Of a stretch of 64,000 bases of DNA, positions 43,171 to 52,059 are shown piece by piece. The notes below the pieces were generated by a model. It saw nothing but the letters and a program-made list of their open reading frames with translations, searched no databases and was not told the origin of the DNA. The first letter of the stretch is position 1, and every line of letters starts with the position of its first letter. The position numbers and the translations under genes are program-made. The DNA comes from an uncultured Butyricimonas sp. (GTDB lineage Bacteria; Bacteroidota; Bacteroidia; Bacteroidales; Marinifilaceae): positions 1-64,000 of the forward strand of contig CALUHX010000010.1 of the NCBI GenBank assembly GCA_944320555.1. The letters run 5' to 3'.

Positions 43171-46100
43171 TTACTCATTCTCTCGTACCCATTTCACAGC
43201 ATCCGCATAAATAATCTGCGTCTCCTTCCCTTCATCGCTCAAAGAAACAACGCACTCTCCCTCTTGGCAATAAAAACGCCCCAACGCCATCCAACCGTCC
43301 TTATACAAACTGCCAAGTTCCACCATTTCTTTCCATCCGTTTTGCTTAATCGTATATAGCTGGACAGCATCTTTATCAAACATAGCCAAATCCGGAATAT
43401 ACACCCAAATCTCATACTCGCCAGCTTGGGGTATCTGCACATGCCATTCCACCGCACACGAACCTCTCCCCGCCCCTTTAAACAAACAAGTCCGCAAAGG
43501 TGTTCCCCAAGCAGTTGAGTCTACCAATTCCCTCCAACGGGTAGCATTCAACCAACTCTCTACTTCGTAATATTTTTCCCACGGCATCATATCGCTCTCT
43601 TTCCTCCGCTCCACCCAAGTTTGTTCCGTTTGTTTTATCGCACATCCGTCATTCACGTTGTCCACAATAAGCTCATTGCCCGGTGGCAAAAAAGCCTCCT
43701 TCGGCAACGAACGGACATATTGGTTTGTGTCATCAGTATAACCGGCAAAATCAATAGAATACACGCCTGGCACATTATCCGCCAGATTGGTATTCAAGGT
43801 CGCCTCCCCGTATGTTTGAGTCCGTACTTCGATGCCCGTATGCGCTTTGAGCTCGTATGCCTCATACTGAAAATCTTGAATGCGCTTGTTCCATCCAAAT
43901 GAACTGCCATCATCCACAGGGATGCTTTTTTCCACATGAATGAAACCGTCCACATCACTATTATTATAAATCCTAAACCGACTAAAGCGCATTTTAAGGT
44001 CGTCCGGCATCACTTCCTCTCCCAGCGGTTCCACGATATAACTTGGCAAGCCTTTCCGTTCATATTGAGTGACCAATACCCGCTCCACATCCACCCCGAA
44101 TTTCTGCCGGAAAGCGTCCGCAAAACTTTCAAAACCCACCACCCGAAACAGCCTCTCCGCAAGATAAGCCAACGTGAACTTCCGCACACTATCCACCGAC
44201 ACCCCTTTTACCATCAACCGGTTCAAAAATTCCCGCGACTCCAACAACAAAATCGGCTCCAACACCTCTATTGCCAAAGTCGAATCGGCAAAAACATCCT
44301 CAAAACTACGAGTCCGCAAAAAATAACTAACCATCAACTCACTCCCTATCGACAAATCCTTATCGGATTCGCCCCGCCCATTTCGACTTGTGACATTATT
44401 GTCCCGAAGAATGGTCTGCATAAACGCATTAACAAATGGGAAATCGACAGAATGGAAATAAGACACGTAATCATAAAACAACGCCCGGGCCGACATCGGA
44501 TTGGCTTCCTGATGCTCTACTTCCCTGTTCATTTTTCCTCCTCTACGCAAAAAACGCAAGAGAGCCCTTTCCGTTTTCCACATCTCCCAACTTTGGAGAT
44601 AATCTTTCCAAGAAAAACTCGGATTCCAAACACTGCTTTTCAAAAACTCCTGACAATTAATCTCACGGCCAAATTGATCCGCCATCCTAAACAACCAATT
44701 CCGACCATACTCTTTACCCAACACCAACTCTGGCTGCACATACTGGCTCGCACCCCGCTCCGATTGGTAGTAAGAAGTGAAATGCACCGGCGTCTCCACC
44801 AATATAATGCGGGAATACGGATACGACTTGCCTAATGTCTGTTCCACCAAACGACGAGCCTTGCGGACTGCCGGTCTGATTTCAAAGAAACGAGCGTCAT
44901 AATACGGCTTCAACACATACTCGTGGCCCCGCAACAGATTGATTTCATACGTCACGCTGTCCACCGTGATACGGCGGGTGGAATAGTCCCCCATGCAGAG
45001 CGAGATGCCCGGCAGCGGGTGCTCGTCGCGGAAGAGGATATCCTCCGGCGTGCCGCTGCGGCGGCCTTGCGAGATGACGGTCTGCCGCTCCGGGTTGCGC
45101 ACGCGCAGCGAGAAGCGGGTGAAGTCCACCGGGGCGTCGTACACCGACGACGGATTCTCCGGAGGCAACATCGTCGGATACCACAACGCACCCGGCGTCA
45201 GCAGCGTGTACTCCCGCCCCACGTAGGCGTACCGTTTCCCGTAGCGCATGCACATCTCCGAACCCGACCGGGTGTCGCTCCACGTGTCCTCCGCCACATT
45301 TACGTGGCAAACCGCCTCGTCGATTTCCCCTTCATACTCCACCCGCAGGCGGAGCGTGTCGCCCGCCTCCATGCGACGGCTCACCCGCACCACCTGCGCG
45401 TCCCTCCCGAAAACGAGCGGTGCGTTCCCTTCCCGGACGCTTGTCACCTCCAACCCGGGGTTCAAATACAGCAGCACCTCCGGCAACGCCTCCCCTGTCC
45501 CATTCGCCACCGTCAGCTCCGACACCACCGCCAGCCGGTTGCCCTCCTGCCGGAAGTCTATCGCATGCGCCACCGCCGTCGCCTTCGGCGCCGAGGCGTA
45601 ACGCTTGTAAGCCTCCTTATAGGCCCGACGGTCGACCAACCGCCCCTCGTGACGCCACACAAACACGCCGCCAAGCAATACCCCCGCCACCAAACAACTC
45701 GCCGCAACCGACCTCCGCCAAACACCCCTCGGACAGTTCGGCAACCGCCGAAACGCCGACACGCTCCAAACCAAACAGCCGACACCCAAGGCAAGCCAAC
45801 AGCCCCGCTGCGCCAAATACCCTCCGGCATCCGCCAAACCCGTGAACTCCGACCACGCCGCAGGAAGCGACAGCCCCAGCGGGTCGAGCACCCCACCGAC
45901 CATCTCTCCTCCGTACCCCACCAGCAACACAAACGCGCCCATCAGCACCAGCAACGCCAGCAACCGGTACGCCACCGCCTGCGACACCAAGAACGTCAGC
46001 TCCAGTGCGAACACCACCCCCGGCACCACTATCGTCAACGGATAGAACACATAAAGCCCCAGCGACACCGGAGCCTCGCTGAACAATGCGTGCAACGTCA

Positions 46101-46479
46101 ACGCCGACACCCAAAACACGGCGTACACCGCACCCAACGCCCCCAAGAACCCGAGAGCCACCCCCGCAACATACTCCGCATTGCTCTCCGGTCGGTAGTA
46201 CACCGCCTCCAGACTGTCTAATCGTCTCGACCGGCAAAAAGCGTCGTTCCCCAACACCACCACCGGAACCACCGCAAACACGGCAAACAAATAGGCGTTC
46301 AGATAAGGAATGAACGCCGGAGACTGCTGCAAGGTATTGACGAACAACTCCGTCTGCCCCGTCAACTGCAACCACAGCGTCACTCCGTAGGCGAACAAGA
46401 AATACCCTTCGAACAATCGATTCCGGCGCAACTGCCTGAATTGATGGCGGGCGACAAAAGCAACATTCCAAGCATCCAT
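43171..46479 (-). CDS. Fusion: ABC-2-type permease, M1-like region, golvesin-like domain
   Basis: A 1102-residue membrane protein. Residues 1-270 carry about six to seven hydrophobic helices in ABC-2 permease style (MDAWNVAFVARHQFRQLRRNRLFEGYFLFAYGV...). Residues about 300-760 resemble the beta and catalytic parts of M1 aminopeptidases (TLRLRVEYEGEID, YTLLTPGALWYPTMLPPE, FSLRVRNPERQTVISQGRR), yet no HExxH zinc motif is present, so peptidase activity is unlikely. Residues about 970-1102 form a beta-sandwich like the golvesin/xanthan-lyase C-terminal domain (IPQAGEYEIWVYIPD, IIYADAVKWV). No ABC ATPase gene adjoins it. Base composition changes abruptly near 44930, GC-rich 5' part against AT-richer 3' part. 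A TACCTTTG -7 box lies at 46517-46524. Function unknown; possibly surface-protein export or handling. Confidence 0.75.
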   Translation of the reverse strand: MDAWNVAFVARHQFRQLRRNRLFEGYFLFAYGVTLWLQLTGQTELFVNTLQQSPAFIPYLNAYLFAVFAVVPVVVLGNDAFCRSRRLDSLEAVYYRPESNAEYVAGVALGFLGALGAVYAVFWVSALTLHALFSEAPVSLGLYVFYPLTIVVPGVVFALELTFLVSQAVAYRLLALLVLMGAFVLLVGYGGEMVGGVLDPLGLSLPAAWSEFTGLADAGGYLAQRGCWLALGVGCLVWSVSAFRRLPNCPRGVWRRSVAASCLVAGVLLGGVFVWRHEGRLVDRRAYKEAYKRYASAPKATAVAHAIDFRQEGNRLAVVSELTVANGTGEALPEVLLYLNPGLEVTSVREGNAPLVFGRDAQVVRVSRRMEAGDTLRLRVEYEGEIDEAVCHVNVAEDTWSDTRSGSEMCMRYGKRYAYVGREYTLLTPGALWYPTMLPPENPSSVYDAPVDFTRFSLRVRNPERQTVISQGRRSGTPEDILFRDEHPLPGISLCMGDYSTRRITVDSVTYEINLLRGHEYVLKPYYDARFFEIRPAVRKARRLVEQTLGKSYPYSRIILVETPVHFTSYYQSERGASQYVQPELVLGKEYGRNWLFRMADQFGREINCQEFLKSSVWNPSFSWKDYLQSWEMWKTERALLRFLRRGGKMNREVEHQEANPMSARALFYDYVSYFHSVDFPFVNAFMQTILRDNNVTSRNGRGESDKDLSIGSELMVSYFLRTRSFEDVFADSTLAIEVLEPILLLESREFLNRLMVKGVSVDSVRKFTLAYLAERLFRVVGFESFADAFRQKFGVDVERVLVTQYERKGLPSYIVEPLGEEVMPDDLKMRFSRFRIYNNSDVDGFIHVEKSIPVDDGSSFGWNKRIQDFQYEAYELKAHTGIEVRTQTYGEATLNTNLADNVPGVYSIDFAGYTDDTNQYVRSLPKEAFLPPGNELIVDNVNDGCAIKQTEQTWVERRKESDMMPWEKYYEVESWLNATRWRELVDSTAWGTPLRTCLFKGAGRGSCAVEWHVQIPQAGEYEIWVYIPDLAMFDKDAVQLYTIKQNGWKEMVELGSLYKDGWMALGRFYCQEGECVVSLSDEGKETQIIYADAVKWVRENE

Positions 46480-46516
46480 AGCGCAACTTCATTAAATCAA
46501 ACATATCCTTCCCATG

Positions 46517-46524
46517 CAAAGGTA
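46517..46524 (-). promoter_or_regulatory. Promoter -7 element of the permease/M1-like fusion
   Basis: TACCTTTG on the minus strand, 38 bp before the ATG; a GTTG lies 22 bp further upstream. Confidence 0.4.
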
Positions 46525-46791
46525 TGCAAAAATTCCACACGAAGGACAACACCCGCCCGAAAATCCTCCTCTCTCAAACAATCCTCCGTCCTACCCGCGT
46601 CATATCAACGCCATGCCTCGGCCGGGTTTGCAGAGCATCATCCGAGAATATATGGGGAATTCCCCGAGTCCGCAATCTCCATTGATTCTCCACGAGAACT
46701 CCCATTCTCCTCCGCTGACCCGGCCCAACCCTGTCGCGCCCCCGGCATTGGCATGGAGAAAGAAACGGCCAGGCAACCCGCCAGAAGAGAC

Positions 46792-46826
46792 AAAAAATGA
46801 CGGCCACCCGTCAGGCAGCCGTCATT
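46792..46826 (-). terminator. Terminator of trxA
   Basis: AATGACGGC/GCCGTCATT stem (46818-46826 with 46796-46804), then a run of T on the minus strand. Confidence 0.85.
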
Positions 46827-46849
46827 CGTCAAAATCTTTTTCCGCCGAA

Positions 46850-47167
46850 TCAAAGCAGGGCGTTCACTTTGTTCACCAATGTGGCCTTGGGCACCGCGCC
46901 CACTTGCTTGTCGGCAACGGCTCCGTTCTTGAAGAAGAGAATCGTCGGGATGTTGCGGATGCCGAACTTGGCGGCGGTTCCGGCCGCCTCGTCCACGTTC
47001 ACTTTGGCAACGGTGATTTTGCCTTCAAACTCGGTCGCCACTTCTTCCACAATGGGCAACATCATTTTGCAAGGGCCGCACCATTCCGCCCAAAAATCCA
47101 CCAACACCGGATGACCGGCTTTTAACACAACTTCCTCGAAGTTTGAATCATTTACTGAAATAGCCAT
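46850..47167 (-). CDS. trxA: Thioredoxin
   Basis: A 105-residue cytoplasmic thioredoxin with the full fold: VLVDFWAEWCGPCKMMLPIVEE, active-site WCGPC at residues 29-33, the cis-Pro in RNIPTILFFKNG, and the C-terminal helix. No signal peptide. It reduces protein disulfides with electrons from thioredoxin reductase, which is not in the window. It starts 48 bp after dnaE and may be co-transcribed with it; a strong terminator follows. Confidence 0.97.
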   Translation of the reverse strand: MAISVNDSNFEEVVLKAGHPVLVDFWAEWCGPCKMMLPIVEEVATEFEGKITVAKVNVDEAAGTAAKFGIRNIPTILFFKNGAVADKQVGAVPKATLVNKVNALL

Positions 47168-47215
47168 AGTTCTTATTTTTTGGTTTATAATTTACTCTAT
47201 TCTATCGGGGCGAAA

Positions 47216-50200
47216 TTAATTAATTTTCATTTTAATCGCATCATTATTCTCGAAATATTCGTACAATTCCCGGGAACGGCCTATTTTACAGGTTCTTGAA
47301 AACATCTTCACGCGATGGCCGGAATTGTCGAGCAGGACGAAGTTGAGAGGGATGTCTCCCTGGTCGCCGTTCAGCAATCCGTAAAGTTCAGCCACATACT
47401 CGTGGGTCAATTTCTCCACGTCCACCTGCAGGGTTATCGCCTTAATCAGGTTTTCCCCTATCTCGCTCAGCAAGTCCATGCTCTGCACGTTGAAGGTCAA
47501 TTCTCCCGGAGCGCCCCATTTCTTCTCCTGCACCTTCCCGCGGACGTATATGGCGGTCTCCAGGATAAAGTAGTTGCGGAACTTGATGTAGTCCTCGCCG
47601 AAGAAGGCCATCTCGTAAGTCCCCGAGAAATCCTCGATGGTCAGGATGCCGAAGTCGTTCCCTTTCTTGGTCTTGCCCGTGCGCATGGCCACGATGACGC
47701 CGGCGATGGTTATCTCCTTGTCCTTGAAGACGCGCATGTCGGTGCTCAAGGAGTCGAGCGGCACGCACATGGCGTTTATCTCCAACTTGTAGGAGTCCAA
47801 CGGATGGGATGTCAGATATATGCCTATCAACTCCTTTTCCTTGCGGGACTTTTCCATGTCCGACCACGGCTCGCACAGCGGGACGGTAGGTTTTTTCACC
47901 TCGTACTCGTCCATGCCCCCGAAGAGGGTCATTTGCATTTTTTGGCTGTCCTGCTGCTTTTTCTGAGCGTAGTTCACGAGCTGCTCCAAGAAAGTCGTGT
48001 GGCCGTCCGGCATGGCGAAATACTGCGCCCGCTCCAGCCCGAAACTGTCCAGCCCTCCCGCCGTGACCAAGTTTTCAAGCGTTTTCTTGTTCACTGTCTT
48101 GTAATCGATGCGCTCGACGAAGTCGAACACGTCCTTGTAGGGGCCGTTGGCTTCCCGTTCCGCCACGATGGAGTTCACGGCAGCCTCGCCGACACCTTTT
48201 ATGGCCGCCATTCCAAAACGGATGTCGCCGCGGGCGTTGACAGTGAAATCGTTGTCCGACTCGTTCACGTCCGGCGCCAGCACCCGCAAGCCCATGCGCT
48301 TGCACTCGTCCATGAAGGTGGTGACCTTCGTGATGTCCGACAGATTGCAACTCAAGTTGGCGGCCATGAACTCCGAAGGATAGTGGGCCTTCAGGAAGCC
48401 TGTCTGGTAAGCGATGTAAGCGTAGCAGACGGAGTGCGACTTGTTGAACGCATACGAGGCGAACGCCTCCCAGTCGCTCCAAATTTTGTTGATCAGCTCG
48501 TTCACGTCTTTCCCCATTTCCTTGCAGCCCTTCACGAACTCCGGGTTGTTGTTGCAACCCTCGATGAACTTGCCTTTCAAGTTGTTCATCGTGTCGATTT
48601 GTTTCTTACCCATCGCCTTGCGGAGGGTGTCGGACATGCCTCGCGTGAAATTGCCCAAGGCGCGGGACTGCAACATCACCTGCTCCTGATAGACCGTGAT
48701 GCCGTAGGTGTTTTTCAAGAAAGGCTCCATCATGGGATGGTCATAAACGATAGGCTCCTCACCATGCTTCCGCTTGATGAAATCAGGGATGTATTCCATG
48801 GGGCCAGGACGATAGAGAGCGTTCATGGCCACCAAATCTTCAAAGCGGTTGGGTTTCAACGCCCGCAAATGTTTCTTCATTCCGGGGGACTCGAACTGGA
48901 ACAGGCCCGTGGTCTCTCCCCGGGAGAAAAGCTCGAAAGTTTCTTTGTCCTCCAACGATATGGCATCGACATCCAGCGTCTCCTTCCGGGATTTCTTGAT
49001 GTTTTCCAAGCAGGTTTTGATAATCGACAGCGTCCGCAGGCCGAGGAAGTCCATCTTGATCAACCCTATAGGCTCCACGAAATGGCCGTCGTACTGGGTG
49101 GTCATCAGGCTCTCGCCCTCGGTGGGCATGATGGGGATGTGGTCCGTGAGCGGGTCGCGGCTAATCAGAATCCCGCAAGCGTGCACGCCCGTCTGACGCA
49201 CGGAGCCCTCCAACACCTCGGCCAGTTGGATGGTTTTTGCCACCAAGGGATTGGAGGAATGTTTCTCGGCCTCGAGGTCGGGGTTTTCCTTATACGCCTT
49301 TTTCAAGGTCATTTTGGGGGCTTCGGGCACCATCTTGGCCAGGCGGTTGGCCTCCGACAGTTCCAATTTCAGAACGCGGGCCACGTCCTTGATGGCCATT
49401 TTGGCGGCCATGCTACCGAACGTGACGATATGGGCCACCTTGTCGGCCCCGTATTTTTTCGTCACCCATTCCAGCACCTTCTGCCGACCATCGTCGTCGA
49501 AGTCAACGTCGATATCGGGGAGAGAGATTCGGTCCGGATTCAAGAACCGCTCGAACAGCAAGTCGTATTTCACGGGGTCGATATTCGTGATACCCAAGCA
49601 ATAGGCCACAACGCTACCCGCCGCCGAGCCACGTCCGGGACCGACAATGACCCCCATGTCGCGGGCCGCCTGAATAAAGTCCTGCACAATCAAGAAATAG
49701 CCGGGAAATCCCATTGTCTTCATGATATGCAGCTCAAAGGTCACGCGTTCTTGAATTTCCGGTGACGGATTGTCGCCATATCGCCTTTTCATTCCTTTCA
49801 AGGCCAATTCCTTCAAATAGTCGGCCTCCAATTTTATACGGTAAAGGCGGTCTATCCCTCCCAATTTCTTCACTTTCTTCTCCGCCTCTTCCTGCGTCAG
49901 CACGACCTCGCCTTTCTCGTTGCGGGTGAACTCGTTGAACAAGTCTTCCGGGGTGAACCGTTTCCTGTACTCGTCTTCGGTTCCCAATTCCGCAGGAATC
50001 GGGAACACGGGCATCAAGGGGTCGGAATCCAATTTGTACTCTTCCACCTTGTCCACGATTTCCTGCGTGTTCGCCAGCACTTCGGGGATGTCGCTGAACA
50101 AGGCTTCCATTTCCGCCGTGGTCTTAAACCATTCTTGCTTCGTGTACCGCATCCGGTTGGGGTCATCCAAATCCTTGCGGGTATTGAGGCAAATCAACAG

Positions 50201-50881
50201 GTCGTGCGCCTCGGCATCCTCCTCGTTCAGGAAGTGGACATCATTCGTGGCTATCACTTTAATGCCCAGTTTCTTCCCAATCCGCAAGATTTCAGCGTTA
50301 CACCGCACCTGCACGTCATACACTTCCGCACGCTCTTTGGCGGCTTCCGCAGGATGACGCATCACCTCCAAATAATAATCCTCCCCCAACAAATCCTTGT
50401 ACCATTGCGCCGCGGCTTCCGCTCCCTCGATATCCCCCGCCTTGATTTTACGGCAGATTTCCCCCGCCAAGCAGGCCGAGGACACAATCAGTCCCTCGTG
50501 GTGCTTCTCCAAAAGGGCCTTGTCGATACGCGGACGGTAGTAATGTCCGTCAATCCAGGCCACTGAACACAGTTTCACGAGATTCTGGTATCCTTTCAGA
50601 TTCTTCGCCAAGATTATCAAGTGTTCCCCGGAACGGTCTATCTGTTCTTTTTTATTGTAGAGAGACACCCTCGCCACGTATGCCTCCATTCCCAAAATGG
50701 GCTTGATCCCCTTTTTCCGACACAAATCGTAAAACAGTTTTATGCCGAACATATTTCCATGATCCGTCAACGCAAGTGCCGTCATTCCGTCCGCCACCGC
50801 CTTGTCAATCAAACCCGGCACGCTCGCCGCCCCGTCCAGTATCGAGTACTGGGAATGCACATGAAAATGAGTAAATGCCAT
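47216..50881 (-). CDS. dnaE: DNA polymerase III alpha subunit
   Basis: A 1221-residue replicative polymerase subunit. The PHP domain opens the protein (FTHFHVHSQYSILDGAASVPGLIDKAVADGMTALALTDHGNMFG). The polymerase core has VGPGRGSAAGSVVAYCLGITNIDPV and the catalytic acidic motif LPDIDVDFDDDGRQKVLEWV; FESPGMKKHLRALKP and MQLQSRALGNFTRGMSDTLRKAMGKK-type fingers/thumb segments follow. Near the C-terminus an OB-fold domain (ITIAGVIVAMRTGKTKKGNDFGILTIEDFSG) is present. Full length and in good order. Its promoter at 50929-50959 is near perfect. Confidence 0.97.
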   Translation of the reverse strand: MAFTHFHVHSQYSILDGAASVPGLIDKAVADGMTALALTDHGNMFGIKLFYDLCRKKGIKPILGMEAYVARVSLYNKKEQIDRSGEHLIILAKNLKGYQNLVKLCSVAWIDGHYYRPRIDKALLEKHHEGLIVSSACLAGEICRKIKAGDIEGAEAAAQWYKDLLGEDYYLEVMRHPAEAAKERAEVYDVQVRCNAEILRIGKKLGIKVIATNDVHFLNEEDAEAHDLLICLNTRKDLDDPNRMRYTKQEWFKTTAEMEALFSDIPEVLANTQEIVDKVEEYKLDSDPLMPVFPIPAELGTEDEYRKRFTPEDLFNEFTRNEKGEVVLTQEEAEKKVKKLGGIDRLYRIKLEADYLKELALKGMKRRYGDNPSPEIQERVTFELHIMKTMGFPGYFLIVQDFIQAARDMGVIVGPGRGSAAGSVVAYCLGITNIDPVKYDLLFERFLNPDRISLPDIDVDFDDDGRQKVLEWVTKKYGADKVAHIVTFGSMAAKMAIKDVARVLKLELSEANRLAKMVPEAPKMTLKKAYKENPDLEAEKHSSNPLVAKTIQLAEVLEGSVRQTGVHACGILISRDPLTDHIPIMPTEGESLMTTQYDGHFVEPIGLIKMDFLGLRTLSIIKTCLENIKKSRKETLDVDAISLEDKETFELFSRGETTGLFQFESPGMKKHLRALKPNRFEDLVAMNALYRPGPMEYIPDFIKRKHGEEPIVYDHPMMEPFLKNTYGITVYQEQVMLQSRALGNFTRGMSDTLRKAMGKKQIDTMNNLKGKFIEGCNNNPEFVKGCKEMGKDVNELINKIWSDWEAFASYAFNKSHSVCYAYIAYQTGFLKAHYPSEFMAANLSCNLSDITKVTTFMDECKRMGLRVLAPDVNESDNDFTVNARGDIRFGMAAIKGVGEAAVNSIVAEREANGPYKDVFDFVERIDYKTVNKKTLENLVTAGGLDSFGLERAQYFAMPDGHTTFLEQLVNYAQKKQQDSQKMQMTLFGGMDEYEVKKPTVPLCEPWSDMEKSRKEKELIGIYLTSHPLDSYKLEINAMCVPLDSLSTDMRVFKDKEITIAGVIVAMRTGKTKKGNDFGILTIEDFSGTYEMAFFGEDYIKFRNYFILETAIYVRGKVQEKKWGAPGELTFNVQSMDLLSEIGENLIKAITLQVDVEKLTHEYVAELYGLLNGDQGDIPLNFVLLDNSGHRVKMFSRTCKIGRSRELYEYFENNDAIKMKIN

Positions 50882-50928
50882 ATCTGCAATCCTTTATTTG
50901 TCACGACGATCCACACGGACCGCCATGA

Positions 50929-50959
50929 CAAATATAAGGGTTTCTTGCAAAATCCCAAC
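50929..50959 (-). promoter_or_regulatory. Promoter of dnaE
   Basis: Minus strand GTTG (50959-50956), 19-bp spacer, TATATTTG (50936-50929), 48 bp before the ATG. Confidence 0.65.
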
Positions 50960-50967
50960 ACCTCAAT

Positions 50968-52053
50968 CTACAACAATGTGTCTATTTTTTCTCGCAACAA
51001 CTCCCGCCTAAGTCCCTTCGCCACAATCCGACCATCCCTATCAACCGTCACGATGAATGGTATCGCCTTTATTCCCAACAATTTCACCAATCCGGTATTC
51101 TTAAACCCATCAGGATTTCTTAAACTCATCCACGGAATACGTTCTTCAAGACAAGCCTTTTGCCAATCGTCCACAGACTCATCCAAAGAAATACTAATGA
51201 TTTTTAATCCTCTCTCTTGGTAATCATGGAATAATTGTTTCAGACTTTGCATTTCTTTACGACAAGGCCCGCACCACGAGGCCCAAAAATCAACCACCGT
51301 CACTTGTCCCGCCAAAGTATCAATTCGCACAGTATCACCCTGTTCTGAAATACCCACAAAACCAGGGAACAACTGTCCCGTCGCCGTGTTTTTTAATATT
51401 TCCAATTCTTCTTGCAAACTCTTTCCCATCGCAGAAATCCGCATTTCTGGAGTCAGTGCCTCAAACAACAGCTTCCCTTTCTCATAACTCGATTTCATTT
51501 CTTTATTCGCCAGATAAACCGAAAAAATACTTCCCGGATAAGTTTTCACGAAGTCTAACACCAAGGAAAAATAAAAATCGTCATATCGCATTATCGACGA
51601 CATTATTTTGTCTTGAATCACAGGATCATTTGAGGTCAATTGATTTATATCGTATTGTGCTGTCGCCTCCATTATCTTGGGTTCATAACGTTCCAACACA
51701 ATTCGCTCAAATTTTTTCCGTAGTTCGTTTGCCGGAGACCCCTTTAAACTATCAGGCGACAAATATGAATAATTTGTAGAAAAACTCATTTTTTCACCAT
51801 CCAATAACAATTCCACTTCTTTGCCTTCTATGGAAAGGATAAAATTGTCAGGCTCCGCCACCTTGCCATGAAGTGAAAATTTTCCATCTTTCACAAAAGT
51901 CGCATCCACAATTTGAGAATTTCGGGACAGTAACACAACCTGTCCCGAATCCAAACCTCTGACATTCCCTGCCAACGAAAAACTATATTTTCCCGGACAA
52001 GAATGACATGCAATTAAAATCACACTAAAAATAACGATGCCCAAAAATCTCAT
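50968..52053 (-). CDS. TlpA-like thiol-disulfide oxidoreductase lipoprotein with DUF4369 domain
   Basis: A 361-residue lipoprotein. The signal peptide ends SVILIACHSC, giving a lipobox Cys. The N-terminal DUF4369-type beta domain (YSFSLAGNVRGLDSGQVVLLSRNSQIVDATFVKDGKFSLHGKV) precedes a helical linker and a C-terminal TlpA/ResA thioredoxin domain with VTVVDFWASWCGPCRKEMQSLKQLF and a cis-Pro loop GIKAIPFIVTVDRDGRI. The ATG at 52053 is preferred over a GTG one codon upstream. It is the last gene of the SusC/SusD locus, 6 bp after the metalloprotease stop, so a role in the same uptake pathway, perhaps reducing disulfides in imported peptides, is likely but inferred. Confidence 0.9.
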   Translation of the reverse strand: MRFLGIVIFSVILIACHSCPGKYSFSLAGNVRGLDSGQVVLLSRNSQIVDATFVKDGKFSLHGKVAEPDNFILSIEGKEVELLLDGEKMSFSTNYSYLSPDSLKGSPANELRKKFERIVLERYEPKIMEATAQYDINQLTSNDPVIQDKIMSSIMRYDDFYFSLVLDFVKTYPGSIFSVYLANKEMKSSYEKGKLLFEALTPEMRISAMGKSLQEELEILKNTATGQLFPGFVGISEQGDTVRIDTLAGQVTVVDFWASWCGPCRKEMQSLKQLFHDYQERGLKIISISLDESVDDWQKACLEERIPWMSLRNPDGFKNTGLVKLLGIKAIPFIVTVDRDGRIVAKGLRRELLREKIDTLL

Positions 52054-52059
52054 CACATC

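Larger units (their letters stand above)
46480..46849. other. Intergenic region, promoter and terminator only
   Basis: Contains the -7 box of the fusion gene and the trxA terminator. Short open frames on both strands lack start context and homology. Confidence 0.5.

Noticed and set aside
42996..43178. 60-residue minus-strand frame downstream of the permease fusion
   Set aside because: Overlaps the fusion stop and the nested hairpins; no homology, and a Cys/Thr-rich tail unlike a real protein.
47315..49765. 816-residue plus-strand open frame opposite dnaE
   Set aside because: Antisense to intact dnaE with biased composition and no family motif.
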